Shown here piece after piece: positions 26,645 to 34,937 of a DNA stretch of 57,182 bases. Every line of letters begins with the position of its first letter. Position 1 is the first letter of the stretch. Made by a program: the position numbers and the translations under genes. This DNA is from Frigoribacterium sp. MEB024 (GTDB taxonomy: Bacteria; Actinomycetota; Actinomycetes; Actinomycetales; Microbacteriaceae), in the NCBI RefSeq assembly GCF_000878135.1, contig NZ_JXQZ01000035.1, forward strand, positions 1-57,182. Direction: 5' to 3'. Under the pieces are notes generated by a model. That model made no database searches, was not told where the DNA came from, and saw only the letters and a program-made list of their open reading frames with translations.

Positions 26645-27703
26645 ATGGCACTCATCGACAACGGCATCTACGTCGCGGGGCACCGCACCGACAGCCCGGC
26701 GAACCTCGACGAGACGTTCGAGTTGCTGCACGAGCACCAGGGCATGGCCTGGATCGGCCTGTACCGCGCCGACCCCGACGAGGTGCGCGCCATCGCCCAG
26801 GAGTTCGAGCTTCACCCGCTCGCCGTCGAGGACGCGCTCAAGGGGCACCAGCGCGCGAAGCTCGAGCGCTTCGGCGAGACCCTCTTCGTCGTGCTGCGCT
26901 CGGCCCGCTACCTCGACGCCGAGGAGACGGTCGAGTTCGGCGAGGTGCACGTGTTCGTCGGCCCGGGCTTCGTCATCACGATCCGGCACGCCGAGAACCC
27001 CGACCTCGGCCGGGTGCGCCGCCGCCTCGAGTCGAACCCCGAGCTGCTCGCGCTCGGTCCCGAGGCCGTGCTCTACGCCGTGCTCGACCAGGTGGTCGAC
27101 GGCTACGGCCCGGTCGTCGCCGGCATCGAGAAGGACATCGACGAGATCGAGGACGAGCTCTTCGGCGGCGACCCCGAGGTCTCCCGACGCATCTACGAGC
27201 TGCTGCGCGAGGTCATCAGCTTCCAGCGCGCGACGAGCCCACTGCGCGGCATGCTCGAGAACCTGCTGCGCGGGTCGGACAAGTACGGCGTCGACGTCGA
27301 ACTGCAGCGCTCGCTGCGCGACGTGCTCGACCACGTGCTGCGCATCGGCGAGCGCGCCGACACCTTCCGCGCGCTGCTCGAGAACGCACTGACGGTGCAC
27401 TCGACGCTCGTCACCCAGGCGCAGAACGACGAGATGCGTCGTCTGTCCGAGGCCGGGCTCGCCCAGAACGAGGAGACCCGGCGACTGTCCGAGGTCGGCC
27501 TGCAGCAGAACGACGAGGTCAAGAAGATCTCGGGCTGGGCGGCCATCCTGTTCGCCCCGACCCTGGTCGGCGGCGTCTACGGCATGAACTTCGACCACAT
27601 GCCCGAACTGCACTGGCAGTTCGGCTACCCGATGGCGGTCGCGGCCATGGTCGCGGTCGGCGCGAGCATCTGGGGAGTCTTCAAGTGGAAGAAGTGGCTC
27701 TGA
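26645..27703 (+). CDS. corA: CorA-family magnesium/cobalt transporter
   Basis: The 352-residue protein has the CorA cytoplasmic domain (HPLAVEDALKGHQRAKLERFGETLFVVLR is the family landmark), a long stalk helix and two C-terminal membrane helices with the pore motif YGMNF followed by MPELHW. It ends in the basic FKWKKWL. The ATG at 26645 follows GGAG by 8 bases. Residues 260-296 carry two and a half 14-residue repeats (QNDEMRRLSEAGLA, QNEETRRLSEVGLQ, QNDEVKKIS), where most homologues that I know have one unit. The gene is solitary and ends in a strong hairpin shared with the convergent osmC. Confidence 0.93.
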   Translation: MALIDNGIYVAGHRTDSPANLDETFELLHEHQGMAWIGLYRADPDEVRAIAQEFELHPLAVEDALKGHQRAKLERFGETLFVVLRSARYLDAEETVEFGEVHVFVGPGFVITIRHAENPDLGRVRRRLESNPELLALGPEAVLYAVLDQVVDGYGPVVAGIEKDIDEIEDELFGGDPEVSRRIYELLREVISFQRATSPLRGMLENLLRGSDKYGVDVELQRSLRDVLDHVLRIGERADTFRALLENALTVHSTLVTQAQNDEMRRLSEAGLAQNEETRRLSEVGLQQNDEVKKISGWAAILFAPTLVGGVYGMNFDHMPELHWQFGYPMAVAAMVAVGASIWGVFKWKKWL

Positions 27704-27724
27704 CGCGGTCGGGCCGGTGACGCG

Positions 27725-27772
27725 GAGAACGCAGGAGGCGCGGGTCGGGTGACCTGCGCCTCCTGCGTTCTC
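27725..27772. terminator. Bidirectional terminator hairpin between corA and osmC
   Basis: The 22-bp arms (27725-27746 and 27751-27772) pair with a single mismatch around GGGT. Each arm contains a copy of the dispersed motif, so the hairpin is an inverted pair of that motif. Confidence 0.85.
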
Positions 27773-27799
27773 GAGGCGGTGCGGTGCTGCGGTCGGGGC

Positions 27800-28240
27800 C
27801 TAGGCCTCGAGCGCGGCGTCGAGCGTGATCTCGACGCCGGTGAGGGCCTTCGAGACGGGGCACGTCTCTTTGGCGTTCTGGGCGGCCTCGAGGAAGCCGG
27901 CCTCGTCGATGCCGGAGACCTCGCCGCGGACGGTGAGGGCGATGCCGGTGAGCTTGAAGCCGCCGGCCGAGTCCGGGCCGAGCGAGACGTCGGCCTTGAC
28001 GTCGAGCGCCTCGACGGTGCCGCCGGCCTGGCCGAGGACGGCCGAGAACTGCATGGCGTAGCAGGCCGAGTGGGCGGCGGCGAGCAGCTCTTCGGGGCTG
28101 GTCGCGCCGTTGGCGTCGTCGGCCGCACGCTTGGGGAACGAGACGTCGTAGGTGCCGAGCTTGGAGCTCGACAGTTCGACCTGGCCTTCGCCGGTCTCGA
28201 GGCTGCCGTTCCAGGCGGTGCGTGAGGTGCGAGTGGGCAT
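27800..28240 (-). CDS. OsmC/Ohr-family peroxiredoxin
   Basis: The 146-residue protein is an OsmC subfamily thiol peroxidase. It has the peroxidatic Cys60 (HSACYAMQF) and resolving Cys127 (KETCPVSKAL), with the conserved N-terminal R/E region (TSPEELLAAAHSAC). It reduces organic hydroperoxides in the cytoplasm, usually with lipoyl-dependent electron supply. It lies 88 bp downstream of the MarR-type gene that probably senses the same peroxides. Confidence 0.92.
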   Translation of the reverse strand: MPTRTSRTAWNGSLETGEGQVELSSSKLGTYDVSFPKRAADDANGATSPEELLAAAHSACYAMQFSAVLGQAGGTVEALDVKADVSLGPDSAGGFKLTGIALTVRGEVSGIDEAGFLEAAQNAKETCPVSKALTGVEITLDAALEA

Positions 28241-28328
28241 GTGGTGCCTTCTTTCGTGGAGGGGGCCGACGTCGGGGTCGGCTCCGGGTGGGGTGTTCGG
28301 GGGTGTTCTGGTCGGTCGGTGAGGCGGG

Positions 28329-28814
28329 TCAGAGGTGCTGGTCGGTGAGGGCGGCCGTGTTCGCCCGGACGGCGGCGGCGAGCGCGGCGATGTCGGCTCG
28401 CAGCGTCTGCAGGTCGGTCAGCTCGAGACCGGTGGCGCCGCAGATCTGGTCGGCGAAGCCGGCGGCCTGCTCGCGGAGCGCGACCCCGGCGTCGGTCAGG
28501 GCGACGTCGACGGTGCGCTCGTCGGCGGCCGAGCGCGTGCGCGTGACCAGGCCGTGGGCCTCGAGCCGCTTGAGCAGGGGCGACAACGTGCCCGACTCGA
28601 GCTGCAGCTGGTGGCCGAGCTCGGAGACGGTCGTCGGGCCGCCCTGCCAGAGGACCAGCAGCACGAGGTACTGCGGGTAGGTGAGGCCGAGCGGGGCGAG
28701 CAGGTCGCGGTACCGCGCCGTGACGGCACGCGAGGCGTTGTAGAGCGCGAAGCAGATCTGCTCGTCGAGCACGGGCGCCGGGCCCGGAGTCGTCGTCTCG
28801 GCTGCTGTCGTCAT
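28329..28814 (-). CDS. ohrR: MarR-family peroxide-sensing repressor, OhrR-like
   Basis: The 161-residue winged-helix protein begins, after a Thr/Pro tail, LDEQICFALYNASRAVTARYRDLLAPLGLTYPQYLVLLVLW, the standard OhrR start with the sensing Cys21. The wing is in SAADERTVDVALTDAG. Oxidation of the Cys releases the operator. The ATG at 28814 was chosen by family length. Palindromes directly upstream (28833-28857) are likely its operator. It is in tandem with osmC and probably controls itself and osmC. Confidence 0.88.
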   Translation of the reverse strand: MTTAAETTTPGPAPVLDEQICFALYNASRAVTARYRDLLAPLGLTYPQYLVLLVLWQGGPTTVSELGHQLQLESGTLSPLLKRLEAHGLVTRTRSAADERTVDVALTDAGVALREQAAGFADQICGATGLELTDLQTLRADIAALAAAVRANTAALTDQHL

Positions 28815-28832
28815 GTCGGCGACTGTAGCACG

Positions 28833-28857
28833 TCGTGCGCGATTTGGTTGTGCACAA
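28833..28857. promoter_or_regulatory. Putative OhrR operator
   Basis: A perfect TTGTGCACAA palindrome (28848-28857) and a related TCGTGCGCGA (28833-28842) lie 19-43 bp before the ohrR start codon. Confidence 0.55.
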
Positions 28858-28904
28858 TCGAATGGCACCGAGCGAGACGCGGGGCGGGCGGCGACGAACC
28901 CGCC

Positions 28905-29459
28905 TCAGTCGACGTCGGCCCGGCGCTCGCGGAAGGCGATCATGTTGACGCGGTTGCCGCAGCGGACGCTGCAGAACCGCTTCGAGCCGTTGCGCGACAG
29001 GTCGACGAAGACGCCGTCGCAGTCGTCCGCCGCACAGGCTCGCAGCCGGCCGGTCTCGTCGGTGCGGATCACGTCGACCAGGGCGAGCGCGGACTCGACT
29101 CGGATGCGGTCGGCGAGGGGCGCGTCGTCGCTCGTCGCGTGCAGGTGCCAGTCGAGGGCGTCGTGTCGCACGAGCCGGGGCGACGAGACGCTGTCGGCCA
29201 GCATGCGGTTGACCTCGGCGGCGAGCAGATCGCGCTCGAGCGTCCAGATGCGTCGCAGTTCGGCCCGGACGCCCTGCACCGAGGCCAGTTCCGCGTCGTC
29301 CCGGTCGAAGCGGCCCGAGAAGGCGAACGAGTCGAGCAGGTCCTTCAGCTCGGCGCGGCTCGAGAGCTCGTCGTCACCGGACCGACTCGCGCCGGCGCCG
29401 GTGTTGACCAGGGCGACGTTGAACTCGAGGACGTCTTCGGTGTCAGGGGCAAAATGCAA
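28905..29459 (-). CDS. CGNR zinc-finger / ABATE-domain transcriptional regulator
   Basis: The 184-residue protein starts HFAPDTEDVLEFNVALVNTG, the usual ABATE domain start, and ends with the treble-clef finger RACAADDCDGVFVD...RFCSVRCGNRVNMIAFRERR, whose four cysteines bind zinc. I chose a TTG start at 29459 because AAGGAG stands five bases before it and the family start fits; the in-frame ATG and longer frame upstream do not. It is divergent from the EamA exporter across 92 bp, a pairing seen often, so it probably regulates that exporter. Confidence 0.82.
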   Translation of the reverse strand: MHFAPDTEDVLEFNVALVNTGAGASRSGDDELSSRAELKDLLDSFAFSGRFDRDDAELASVQGVRAELRRIWTLERDLLAAEVNRMLADSVSSPRLVRHDALDWHLHATSDDAPLADRIRVESALALVDVIRTDETGRLRACAADDCDGVFVDLSRNGSKRFCSVRCGNRVNMIAFRERRADVD

Positions 29460-29551
29460 GTTGACTCCTTGTGAGAGGCGGTCATACGCTCGCGACAGAA
29501 GCGGCGCGTCACCACCCATTGTGCACGACGGCCCTGACAGAAGGAGTCCCC

Positions 29552-30592
29552 GTGAGCACCGGTGCGACCACGACCCCGCCCGCGACGACGCCCCTCGCCG
29601 ACGGGCGCCCCGCCTCGACCACCGCAGGCCTGCTCGTCGCGCTGCTCGCCGCGGCCTCGTTCGGCTTCTCGGGGCCCTTCGTCAAGCCGCTGCTCGAGTC
29701 GGGGTGGAGCCCCGTGGCGGCCGTCACCGTCCGCGCCCTGATCGGCGGGGTGGTCCTCGCACCCGTCGCCCTGGTCGCCCTCCGCGGTCGGCTCGGCCCG
29801 ATCTGGCGGGCCCGCCGGCGCGTGCTCGGCATGGCCGTGATCGGCGTCGCCGGCACGCAGGTCTTCTACTTCGCGGCGGTGGTGCGCATCCCGGTCGGGA
29901 CCGCGATCCTCGTCGAGTACCTCGCCCCGCTGCTGCTCGTCGGAGTGGCCTGGGCGACCACGCGGCGTGTGCCGCAGGTCGTGGTGCTCGTGGGCTCCGC
30001 GATCGCCTTCGCGGGCCTCCTGCTGGTCGTCGCCCCGAGTGGCGGCGTGGCGCTCGACCCCGTCGGGCTCGCCCTGGCCGGGGCGGCCATGGTCTGCTGT
30101 GCGGCTTACTTCGTGATCGCCGCCCGACCGAGCGGCGACCTGCCCCCGGTCGCGCTGGCGGCGTCGGGCCTGCTCGTCGGCGCCGGACTGCTCGGCCTGC
30201 TCGGCCTGACCGGTCTGGTGCCGTTCACGACCTCCGCGGCCGACGTGCCCCTGTTCGACGCGATCGTGCCGTGGTGGGTGCCGATGCTCGTGGTCGGCGT
30301 CGTCGCCACGGCGGTCGCCTACGCCACGAGCATCACGGCCAGCAGCATGCTCGGCTCGCGCCTGGCGTCGTTCGTCGGCCTGCTCGAGGTCGCGGCCGCC
30401 GCGCTCTACGCCTGGCTGCTGCTCGGCGAGGCCCTCACTACGCTGCAACTCGGCGGCGGCCTGCTGATCGTCGTCGGCATCGGCTTCGTGCGGGCCGAGC
30501 GCACCCGCGAGGCCGAGGTCGTGGCCGACGCGGTGGCCGAGACGCCCCTCGCCGACGCGGTGGCCGAGGGCCGGGGTGCGACCATGAGGTGA
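29552..30592 (+). CDS. EamA/DMT-family exporter (RhtA-like)
   Basis: The 346-residue protein has ten membrane helices in two EamA repeats. Landmarks are AAASFGFSGPFVKPLLESGWSPVAAVTVRALIGG in repeat one and ATSITASSMLGSRLASFVGLLEVAAAALYAWLLLGEAL in repeat two. RhtA-type members export amino acids or similar metabolites. The GTG at 29552 follows AAGGAG. The stop overlaps the next start by one base (TGATG), so the unknown gene behind it is co-translated. The C-terminus has a repeat of ADAVAE. Confidence 0.88.
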   Translation: MSTGATTTPPATTPLADGRPASTTAGLLVALLAAASFGFSGPFVKPLLESGWSPVAAVTVRALIGGVVLAPVALVALRGRLGPIWRARRRVLGMAVIGVAGTQVFYFAAVVRIPVGTAILVEYLAPLLLVGVAWATTRRVPQVVVLVGSAIAFAGLLLVVAPSGGVALDPVGLALAGAAMVCCAAYFVIAARPSGDLPPVALAASGLLVGAGLLGLLGLTGLVPFTTSAADVPLFDAIVPWWVPMLVVGVVATAVAYATSITASSMLGSRLASFVGLLEVAAAALYAWLLLGEALTTLQLGGGLLIVVGIGFVRAERTREAEVVADAVAETPLADAVAEGRGATMR

Positions 30593-31275
30593 TGGACCCC
30601 GTCGAGAACGCCAGCTTGCACGACCTCCCCCGCCCGGACACGGCCTCCGAGATCGCGGCGACGTTCGGTCGCCCCGTGTACACGTTCGTCGAGCAGCCCC
30701 GCCTGGACCTCACGCAGCCCAGCACGATCGCGCACGACGACGTGCTGGACACCGTTGCCCTGAACTACGTGTTCGTCGCCGACCCGTCCGACCCCGGTGC
30801 CCCGTCCAACCTGGTCGAGAACGTCGCCGAGATCGACCATCACCTGGCGAACGCGGTGGACGCCGGACAGCCCGAGTGGTTCCTGGCCGGACTGCGGGCG
30901 TTCCGGTACCCGATGCTGTGGGAGGCGGTGGCCACCACGGTCGTACCCGACGAACCGGAACGGTCGGGCGGACGCGATCCCGTGGCGGAGCATCTCGCTC
31001 GGCACGTGAACCACGTGCTGATCAACACGGCCGAGGGGCGGAGCACCCGACCCGACGGCGCCGTGCCCGTGGTGGACGCCCCCGTGACCGTCCGGCATGC
31101 GCAGCCGGGAGCGGTGCTCGTCGTCGACGGGGTCGAACACGACGCCGTGCTGATCGACACCGATCCCGACCTGGTCGGCTGGGGCACCGAGGTCGACGGC
31201 TCGATCGTGCTCGTGGTGCTGCCGCGGGACCTCGTGCCGCTGGTCGACCTGCGGTTGGCGTCCCTCGCGACCTGA
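30592..31275 (+). CDS. Hypothetical protein co-translated with the EamA exporter
   Basis: The 227-residue soluble acidic protein begins MDPVENASLHDLPRPDTASE. Its centre has PSNLVENVAEIDHHLANAVDAGQPEWFLAGLRAFRYPMLWEAV, mostly helix, and its end is strand-rich (AVLVVDGVEHDAVLIDTDPDLVGWG). No known motif is visible to me. Its start overlaps the exporter stop by 1 bp, so a role linked to the exporter or its substrate is a fair guess, not more. Confidence 0.7.
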   Translation: MDPVENASLHDLPRPDTASEIAATFGRPVYTFVEQPRLDLTQPSTIAHDDVLDTVALNYVFVADPSDPGAPSNLVENVAEIDHHLANAVDAGQPEWFLAGLRAFRYPMLWEAVATTVVPDEPERSGGRDPVAEHLARHVNHVLINTAEGRSTRPDGAVPVVDAPVTVRHAQPGAVLVVDGVEHDAVLIDTDPDLVGWGTEVDGSIVLVVLPRDLVPLVDLRLASLAT

Positions 31276-31336
31276 CCCGCGCCTCCTCGGCTTCCCTCCC
31301 CCACCGCCACCTGCGGGCGCTCGACGACGACAGGGC

Positions 31337-31416
31337 GTCGGGTTCGACCTAGCCGGGAGGCGCTCTGGCGGGCCGAACCCGACCTGCCAGAGCCCGAACG
31401 TCGTACCGAACCCGAC
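31337..31416. terminator. Long inverted repeat, same architecture as 1971-2032
   Basis: The outer arms GTCGGGTTCG/CGAACCCGAC (31337-31346, 31407-31416) and inner arms CTCTGGCGGG/CCTGCCAGAG (31363-31372, 31383-31392) enclose a 10-nt loop. The loop itself repeats CGAACCCGA. It lies between two rightward genes, after the 227-residue gene. Confidence 0.6.
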
Positions 31417-31538
31417 AGAACCCGTGCGACACGCCGCTCACGACCGTCCATGACCAGGCTCGCGCCGGCAGTCGTCGCGAATTGCACACGGGGGCTGGGC
31501 GAGGCCGAGCGAACCGGGGGCGGGCATAGGGTCGGGGG

Positions 31539-33053
31539 GTGACTCCGACGACGCTGCCGCGCAACACGCCCTCCGCCCAGAACGTCGACGCGGCGGGCAT
31601 CGCCGCGTTCGTCGACGCCCTCGAGACCACCGCCGGCGTCGAGCCGCACAGCATCATGCTGCTGCGCCACGGGCAGGTCGTCGCCGAGGGCTGGTGGGCT
31701 CCGTACTCGGCCGACCGCGCCCACCTCCTCTACTCGCTCAGCAAGAGCTTCACCTCGTCCGCGGTCGGGTTCGCCGTCGCCGAGGGGCTGATGGGGCTCG
31801 ACGACACCGTGCTCGGCCACTTCCCCGAACTCGACGACGAGGTCACCGACCCGCGCAGCCGCTCGATGCTCGTGCGCCACGTGCTCGCGATGGCCAGCGG
31901 GCACCGTGCCGAGACCCTCGACCGGGCGCTCGCCGTCGACCCGGTCGACGTCGTCCGGGGCTTCCTGCTCACGCCGCCCGACGACGAGCCCGGCACCGTC
32001 TTCGCCTACAACCAGCCCTGCACCTTCGCCGCCGGCGCGATCGTGCAACGCGTCACGGGCCAGTCGCTGAGCGAGTACCTGCGCCCGCGCCTGCTCGACC
32101 CGCTCGGCATCGGCGAGGTCGGGTGGCAGCGTGACGCGTCCGGCCGTGAGCTCGGCTTCAGCGGGTTGCACGCCACCACCCACGCGATCGCCGCCCTCGG
32201 TCAGCTGTACCTGCAGCAGGGCGAGTGGGACGGCGTGCAGCTGCTGCCGCGCGAGTGGGTCGCCGAGGCCACGCGCTCGCACGTCTCGAACGCGGGCGAG
32301 TCGAACCCCGACTGGGCCCAGGGCTACGGCTTCCAGTTCTGGATGGCCCGCCACGGCTACCGCGGCGACGGCGCCTACGGGCAGTTCTCCGTCGTGTTGC
32401 CCGAGCACGACGTCGTGCTCGCCCTGACCGGCCAGTCGCTCGACATGCAGGCCGTGCTCGACGCCGCGTGGACGCACCTGCTGCCCGCGTTCGGCACGGA
32501 CACGATCCGCGTCGGTGACGCCGCGGCAGACGACTCGCTGGCGGCCCGCCTCGCCGACCTGACGCTGCCCGGGGTGGCCGGTCCGACCGAGCACGACGCC
32601 GCACCGGTCCGACCGGCGGACGAGGAGGCACGGGTCGGCGACCGGCACTCCCCCGGCACCGAGCGCCTCGTCTCGTTCACCGCGGCCGAGGGCAACGACC
32701 AGCCCGGCCTCACCCTCGTCGAACTGCGCGCCTCGGCCGACGCCGCGACCACGCTCACCCTCGTCGAGGGCGACTCCCGCCTCGTGGCCCGCGTCGAGGC
32801 CGAGGACTGGGTCGTCACCGACGGCTTCGGCACCGACCCCGGCACCGGCTCCGGCACCGGTTCCGTCGCGGCTCCGGTCGCCGCGAGCGCCACCCGGTCG
32901 GCCGACCTGCTGCACGTCGACCTCGTCTTCGTCGAGACGCCGCACCGCCTGCACCTCACGCTCGACGAGGCGGACGCGACCTTCACGGCCCTGTGGGAGA
33001 CCCAGCCGCTGCACGCGCCCGCGCTGACGCAGCTGCGCATGCCGCGCGGCTGA
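31539..33053 (+). CDS. Serine hydrolase, beta-lactamase class C / DD-peptidase fold
   Basis: The 504-residue protein has S66-x-x-K69 (YSLSKSF), the YxN element (FAYNQPC, about 165) and a Gly-rich third motif region around WMARHGYRGDGAYGQF. There is no signal peptide, so it acts inside the cell or leaves by an unknown route. The family includes esterases and D-aminopeptidases. The C-terminal 150 residues form a separate beta domain. A copy of the dispersed motif (32622-32636) encodes EEARVG in the linker between the two domains. The GTG start at 31539 has only a G-rich stretch before it. Confidence 0.82.
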   Translation: MTPTTLPRNTPSAQNVDAAGIAAFVDALETTAGVEPHSIMLLRHGQVVAEGWWAPYSADRAHLLYSLSKSFTSSAVGFAVAEGLMGLDDTVLGHFPELDDEVTDPRSRSMLVRHVLAMASGHRAETLDRALAVDPVDVVRGFLLTPPDDEPGTVFAYNQPCTFAAGAIVQRVTGQSLSEYLRPRLLDPLGIGEVGWQRDASGRELGFSGLHATTHAIAALGQLYLQQGEWDGVQLLPREWVAEATRSHVSNAGESNPDWAQGYGFQFWMARHGYRGDGAYGQFSVVLPEHDVVLALTGQSLDMQAVLDAAWTHLLPAFGTDTIRVGDAAADDSLAARLADLTLPGVAGPTEHDAAPVRPADEEARVGDRHSPGTERLVSFTAAEGNDQPGLTLVELRASADAATTLTLVEGDSRLVARVEAEDWVVTDGFGTDPGTGSGTGSVAAPVAASATRSADLLHVDLVFVETPHRLHLTLDEADATFTALWETQPLHAPALTQLRMPRG

Positions 33054-33085
33054 CGCAGCGGGGCACGCCGAGCGCAGCGCGGGGA

Positions 33086-33655
33086 TCAGCCGAGGACGCC
33101 CGTGTGCTCGAGCACGATGTTCACGCCGATCAGGATCAGGATCACGCCACCGGCGATCTCGGCCGGCTTGCCGAACCTCGCACCCACCCGGCGCCCGACG
33201 AGCACGCCGACGAAGGTCAGCACGGCGGTCGTCACGCCGATCAGCAGGATCGCCCAGCCGATCGACACCGGCAGGAACGCCAGGGTCACGCCGACCGCGA
33301 GGGCGTCGATGCTCGTGGCGATCGCGAGCACGGCGAGTTCGCGGAGGTTCAGCCGGTCGGTGTCCTTCTCGTCGTCCTCGCCCGACGAGAACGCCTCGTA
33401 GAGCATCTTGCCGCCGATCAGGGCGAGCAGGCCGAAGGCGACCCAGTGGTCGAACGGCGCGATGTACTGCGCGAAGGTCGAGCCGAGCAGCCAGCCCAGC
33501 AGCGGCATCAGCGCCTGGAAGGCACCGAAGGTGAGGGCGATGACGACCGCGTGGCGCGCGTTGAAGCGCGTCATGTGCAGGCCCTTGCCGAGGGCGACGG
33601 CGAAGGCGTCCGCGGAGACGCCGAGCGCGATGAGGAAGAGGGCCCAGAACGACAT
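33086..33655 (-). CDS. mntP: Manganese efflux pump MntP
   Basis: The 189-residue protein has six membrane helices in two repeats with the conserved Asp motifs GVSADAFAVALGKG (helix 1) and TSIDALAVGVTLAF (helix 4), and the GGKMLYEAF loop. It exports Mn2+. The central loop is acidic and basic (SSGEDDEKDTDR). A palindromic operator lies about 110 bp upstream. I see no MntR gene nearby. Confidence 0.94.
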   Translation of the reverse strand: MSFWALFLIALGVSADAFAVALGKGLHMTRFNARHAVVIALTFGAFQALMPLLGWLLGSTFAQYIAPFDHWVAFGLLALIGGKMLYEAFSSGEDDEKDTDRLNLRELAVLAIATSIDALAVGVTLAFLPVSIGWAILLIGVTTAVLTFVGVLVGRRVGARFGKPAEIAGGVILILIGVNIVLEHTGVLG

Positions 33656-33764
33656 GGGGGCAGCGCCTTTCGAGACGGTCGGGTGGAGACGCCGGTGTCT
33701 CGGAACCTGACGATCCTGGCATGCCGAGCGCGCCTCCTCGACCGAAAAAGTGCTGATCAGAGGT

Positions 33765-33780
33765 ATTCGGCACGCCGAAT
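33765..33780. promoter_or_regulatory. Palindromic operator upstream of mntP (MntR/DtxR-like candidate)
   Basis: ATTCGGCACGCCGAAT has perfect 7-bp arms around two central bases and overlaps a second palindrome CCGAATTCGG. This region is also markedly less GC-rich than its surroundings. The link to a manganese-sensing DtxR-family repressor is inferred from the gene it precedes. Confidence 0.5.
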
Positions 33781-33876
33781 TCGGGGTGTTGGCAAACCGT
33801 CGCGCGGGGCGCTGCGAGCCGAACGGCGACCACCGGACGCCGACCCGCGGTCGACGGTCAGGAGGCGCGGCGCCGC

Positions 33877-34806
33877 TCAGGCGGGGACGAGCACGTCCCG
33901 AGGCAGCACGGCGTGCACGCCCCAGGTCCGGTTGGCGACCTGGGTGACGCGCAGGTCGACGACCGTGCTCGCGAAGGCCAGTGCCGTGGCGGCGTCGACG
34001 CCGTAGAGCTGCTGCATCCAGATCACCATCGCGGCGAGCGCGTCCCCGCTGGCGACGTTGAGGTCGGCGTCGAAGCCGAAGGTGATGCGGGCTTCGGGGG
34101 TCTCGGCGTGGATCGTCGTGAGCGGGCGGTCCGTCGCCAGGCCGACCCGCGCCTCCGTCGTCATGCCGGTCTCGATCGCGGTGCCACCGACCTCGCCGTC
34201 GCCCTGGGCCGCGTGCCCGTCGCCGAGGTAGAGCAGGGCGTCGTCGACCGCCACCGGCAACCAGAGGGTCGTGCCCGCGACGAGGTCACGGCAGTCGATG
34301 TTGCCGCCCACGGAGGTGCGGGGCGGGATGGTCGAGTGTTCTCCGGCCTCGGCGGGGGCGAGTCCCATGACGCCGAGGAAGGGCGCGATCGGTCGACGCA
34401 GGCCCCTGCTCTCGGTGGCGGTGCCCGCCTCGTGGTCGATGCTCCAGAGCAGCCAGGCGGCTTCGGCGTCGACCAGGCCGAGGTGGCGGGTGATCGGGGT
34501 GTCGGCGGCCGCGGCGACCGTGAATCCCCAGTCGTCGGGGGTGAGCGAGAGCAGGTCGAGCTGGAGCATGTCGCCCGGACGGGCTCCGCGGACGGCGATC
34601 GGACCGGTCAGGGCGTGACCCCGCCGCGTCGGGAAGAGGTACGGCGTGACCTCGCCGGGCACGGTCTGCGGCTCGAGGTGACCCGAGGCGTCGAGCGAGC
34701 GCACGACGACGGTGTCACCGGGGTCGATCGTCAGCACGGGGGCGTGGTCGCGCGAGAAGACCTCGTGGGCGGTGTCGGTGCTGGGGTCGAGGCGGTGGGT
34801 CGTCAT
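33877..34806 (-). CDS. Acetamidase/formamidase family protein
   Basis: The 309-residue beta-rich protein has GRARPGD-type VRGARPGDMLQLDLL, the metal-site region GGNIDCRDLVAGTTLWLPV and LYLGDGHAAQGDGEVGGTAIE, all hallmarks of FmdA/AmdA. It hydrolyses formamide or short amides to ammonia. ATG 34806 was chosen by family start (MTTHRLDPS). It stands alone, divergent from the small gene at 34938. A copy of the dispersed motif (34144-34156) encodes TEARVG in a loop. Confidence 0.9.
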   Translation of the reverse strand: MTTHRLDPSTDTAHEVFSRDHAPVLTIDPGDTVVVRSLDASGHLEPQTVPGEVTPYLFPTRRGHALTGPIAVRGARPGDMLQLDLLSLTPDDWGFTVAAAADTPITRHLGLVDAEAAWLLWSIDHEAGTATESRGLRRPIAPFLGVMGLAPAEAGEHSTIPPRTSVGGNIDCRDLVAGTTLWLPVAVDDALLYLGDGHAAQGDGEVGGTAIETGMTTEARVGLATDRPLTTIHAETPEARITFGFDADLNVASGDALAAMVIWMQQLYGVDAATALAFASTVVDLRVTQVANRTWGVHAVLPRDVLVPA

Positions 34807-34937
34807 CGTCCGAGCGTAGGCCGCGACGCCGACACCCACGCTCCGCCGGACGTGCCGCGCCCAGGGGCCCTCGGTACGATGGACCCCTGTTCCGCCCAGA
34901 CCCCGCCCCACCTGCTCACAGAGAGACCGACGCCCCC

